A stretch of 64,000 nucleotides of DNA, taken from Zhongshania aquatica. GTDB taxonomy: Bacteria; Pseudomonadota; Gammaproteobacteria; Pseudomonadales; Spongiibacteraceae. Where the stretch lies: NCBI RefSeq assembly GCF_027257955.1, contig NZ_JANZNQ010000004.1, positions 186,001 through 250,000 on the forward strand, given 5' to 3'. Positions 62,469 to 64,000 of the stretch are shown here, piece by piece. Under the pieces are notes generated by a model that saw only the letters and a program-made list of their open reading frames with translations, was not told where the DNA came from and ran no database searches. Positions within the stretch are counted from its first letter, which is position 1. Every line of letters starts with the position of its first letter. Both the position numbers and the translations under genes were made by a program.

Positions 62469-63536
62469 ATGAATAAATTAAGAATTCTTGCAGGGCAAAC
62501 CGCATTTGATCATATCCGGCAGCACGGCCTTCAACAGTCAGATGTCAGCGCCATTTTCGGTGCATCGGGCGCAGCTAAGTGGTTGGCGATATACGGATTA
62601 GATCGGGCGATATTTTCTGAATGGCTGACCGATATTGATCACCCCATTGATCTTTTTGGCACCTCTATCGGTGCCTTTAAACTCGCGGCGGCCTGTCGCC
62701 GTGATTCGGCGGCAGCCTTGGACATACTGGCCAATGCCTATATAGAGCAATCTTATCCACACGGTATTACGGCTGACTACATCGACAAGGAAACAAAAAA
62801 GATACTCGACCTTGTGCTGGGCGGAGGCGGTAGTGAAGAGATACTCTCCCACCCTCAATTTCGATATCACTGCGGCACGGTATTGGCGCGTGGTTTACTG
62901 GGTAGGGATGCTGTTTCTAGCCAGAAAATCGCGATGGTAAAGGCCTTCTTGCTAAGCGGTTTGGGCCGCAATGCCAATGTTAGAGCGATGGAGCGCGTCA
63001 TTTTTTCCGATGTCAGGGCCAACGGCGCAGTGCGAGCGTCGGACCGGTATGTGACGCACTATGCCCAGCTGTCACCACAAAACCTGCACAGAGCGGTACA
63101 GGCATCGGGGTCGATTCCGGTGATTATGTCCGGTGTTAGCGACATAGCCGGTGGCCCTTCGGGGACTCATCGAGATGGTGGTTTGTTGGACTACCACCCG
63201 CTGCCGGGAAGTTTATGGCAGGGCGGGGGCATTGTGCTGTATCCGCATTTTTACACCGAAGCGATAGCGGGCTGGTTTGATAAATACTTCTCGTGGCGAA
63301 AAACGCCCGCTTCACAGTTAGATAAGGCTGTATTGCTAGCACCTTCAGAGGAATTCCTGGCATCCACTGAGTTGGGGCGCATTCCGGATCGTAGAGATTT
63401 TTTGCGCATGCAACATGATGATGCCAAGCGTAAACGGCTTTGGCAGGATTCAGCGACGCGCAGCCTGGAGTTGGGTGAGGAATTTTTACAGCTGGTTCAA
63501 TCTGGCGATATTGCAGAGAGGGTAGAATTAATCTAA
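62469..63536 (+). CDS. Patatin-like phospholipase family protein
   Basis: 355 residues from the ATG at 62469. A TTG seven codons earlier is also in frame and neither has a strong ribosome site. The oxyanion region is FGASGAAKWLAIYG, the nucleophile elbow GTSIGAF has Ser66, and the catalytic Asp is Asp236 in HRDGGLLDY, so the Ser-Asp dyad is complete. Unlike classic patatins the first glycine loop reads GASGAAKW. No signal peptide, so probably cytoplasmic or membrane-associated lipid hydrolase. Substrate unknown. Confidence 0.85.
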   Translation: MNKLRILAGQTAFDHIRQHGLQQSDVSAIFGASGAAKWLAIYGLDRAIFSEWLTDIDHPIDLFGTSIGAFKLAAACRRDSAAALDILANAYIEQSYPHGITADYIDKETKKILDLVLGGGGSEEILSHPQFRYHCGTVLARGLLGRDAVSSQKIAMVKAFLLSGLGRNANVRAMERVIFSDVRANGAVRASDRYVTHYAQLSPQNLHRAVQASGSIPVIMSGVSDIAGGPSGTHRDGGLLDYHPLPGSLWQGGGIVLYPHFYTEAIAGWFDKYFSWRKTPASQLDKAVLLAPSEEFLASTELGRIPDRRDFLRMQHDDAKRKRLWQDSATRSLELGEEFLQLVQSGDIAERVELI

Positions 63537-63583
63537 GCATGCCAAGACTTAGCGTTGCCGCTAAGCATTGACCGCCGTCGAGG

Positions 63584-63988
63584 CTATTTCGCTAACATTT
63601 TTAGTGTAGCGGTTGCGCAGAGCACCGTTCTATCCTCTACCGTTAGTGTGGCCCGGACAAAGGCCAGTTTGCGAGTGCGGTGAATGAGTTCACCGTGGCC
63701 GGTGAGTAACTCGCCAGCGTTTGCGGGGCCAATAAACTGATTGTCACAGGTCACGGTTACGCAGCCTTCCTCTGTCGATTCCAAGCCCGCCAGGCACAGA
63801 GTGTAATCGACGAACGCCATCAATACCCCGCCATGAACAATGCCGAACATATTGCAGTGCTTTTCCTGCAATTGCAGGGCGGTTTCTGACTTTGGCGCCA
63901 TCGACTTGTAGAAAAAAGGACCGATATTGTCTTCGGCAGGATCTCCCGCCCAATGTTTGTAGCCTTCAGGGATCGAAGTCCATTGCAT
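63584..63988 (-). CDS. PaaI family hot-dog thioesterase
   Basis: 134 residues. The hot-dog core is NMFGIVHGGVLMAFVDYTLCLAGL at about 46-69, with HGG and the acidic FVDYTL that position the catalytic residue, then VTVTCDNQFIGPANAGELLTGHGE and RTRKLAFVRATLTVED. The family hydrolyses aryl- or acyl-CoA. It is convergent with the patatin gene (47 bases between stops). Start is the ATG at 63988. Confidence 0.9.
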   Translation of the reverse strand: MQWTSIPEGYKHWAGDPAEDNIGPFFYKSMAPKSETALQLQEKHCNMFGIVHGGVLMAFVDYTLCLAGLESTEEGCVTVTCDNQFIGPANAGELLTGHGELIHRTRKLAFVRATLTVEDRTVLCATATLKMLAK

Positions 63989-64000
63989 TTGTCATGCTCC

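Overview
The window looks like chromosomal DNA of a marine-type gammaproteobacterium. The evidence is the ftsY-ftsE-ftsX-rpoH gene order with a divergent rsmD, purE-purK, a Vibrio-type TonB2/TtpC system, and an AmiE that I recall as very close to the Pseudomonas enzyme. A Cellvibrionales/Spongiibacteraceae-like host (for example Zhongshania) is my best guess, but it is an inference from overall gene content, not something shown by a marker. I see no rRNA, tRNA, CRISPR array, insertion sequence or prophage. Coding density is high and both strands are used.

Layout. 1-4632: one operon for TonB-dependent energy transduction (DUF3450 partial, TtpC-like, ExbB2, ExbD2, TonB2, TPR protein), closed by a clear terminator. 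4760-10625: a predicted outer-membrane protein, a giant transglutaminase/DUF2126 protein, a deazaflavin-type nitroreductase and a small membrane protein resembling styrene-oxide isomerase. 11073-16770: housekeeping block (rsmD, ftsY, ftsE, ftsX, rpoH, DUF423, trmB). 16838-19747: HPP protein, LysR regulator and an Old Yellow Enzyme.

19784-34235 is the most coherent accessory region, a short-chain amide/urea-type nitrogen scavenging island. A LuxR-type response regulator and a hybrid histidine kinase, whose sensor is a whole NCS1-permease-like domain, are divergent from a five-gene Urt/Fmd-type ABC transporter. The transporter genes are followed by aliphatic amidase amiE and an AmiB-like AAA+ ATPase, and then by a lipocalin, formamidase fmdA and fmdB. 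I see the same 7-2-7 inverted repeat (heptamer TACGTCA, spacer TT) upstream of both urtA and fmdA. That is the architecture expected for a NarL/FixJ-type regulator, so the two transcription units are probably one regulon controlled by the adjacent two-component system. No urease is present in the window.

34422-36996: AEC transporter and purEK. 37341-42595: arsenic island, with arsS, a DUF2834 membrane gene and arsM on the plus strand and arsR-arsC-acr3-arsH on the minus strand. An ArsR-operator-like palindrome sits inside the arsR promoter. The set predicts reduction, efflux, methylation and arsenosugar-type conversion of arsenic. 42784-47247: aldo/keto reductase, a three-gene uncharacterised operon, an SDR and a bile-acid/sodium symporter family protein.

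47609-63988: accessory genes with surface or lipoprotein character. These are a 1140-residue lipoprotein with eight 36-residue Asp-rich repeats and a metal-dependent hydrolase domain, a polytopic membrane protein resembling the fenitrothion-hydrolase family, DedA, a second Old Yellow Enzyme with Fe-S cysteines, a double cupin, a frameshifted acyl-CoA thioesterase, a BlaI-BlaR1/M56-TonB cassette with operator palindromes over its promoter, an ImpA/M60-like lipoprotein metalloprotease, a patatin-like protein and a PaaI-type thioesterase.
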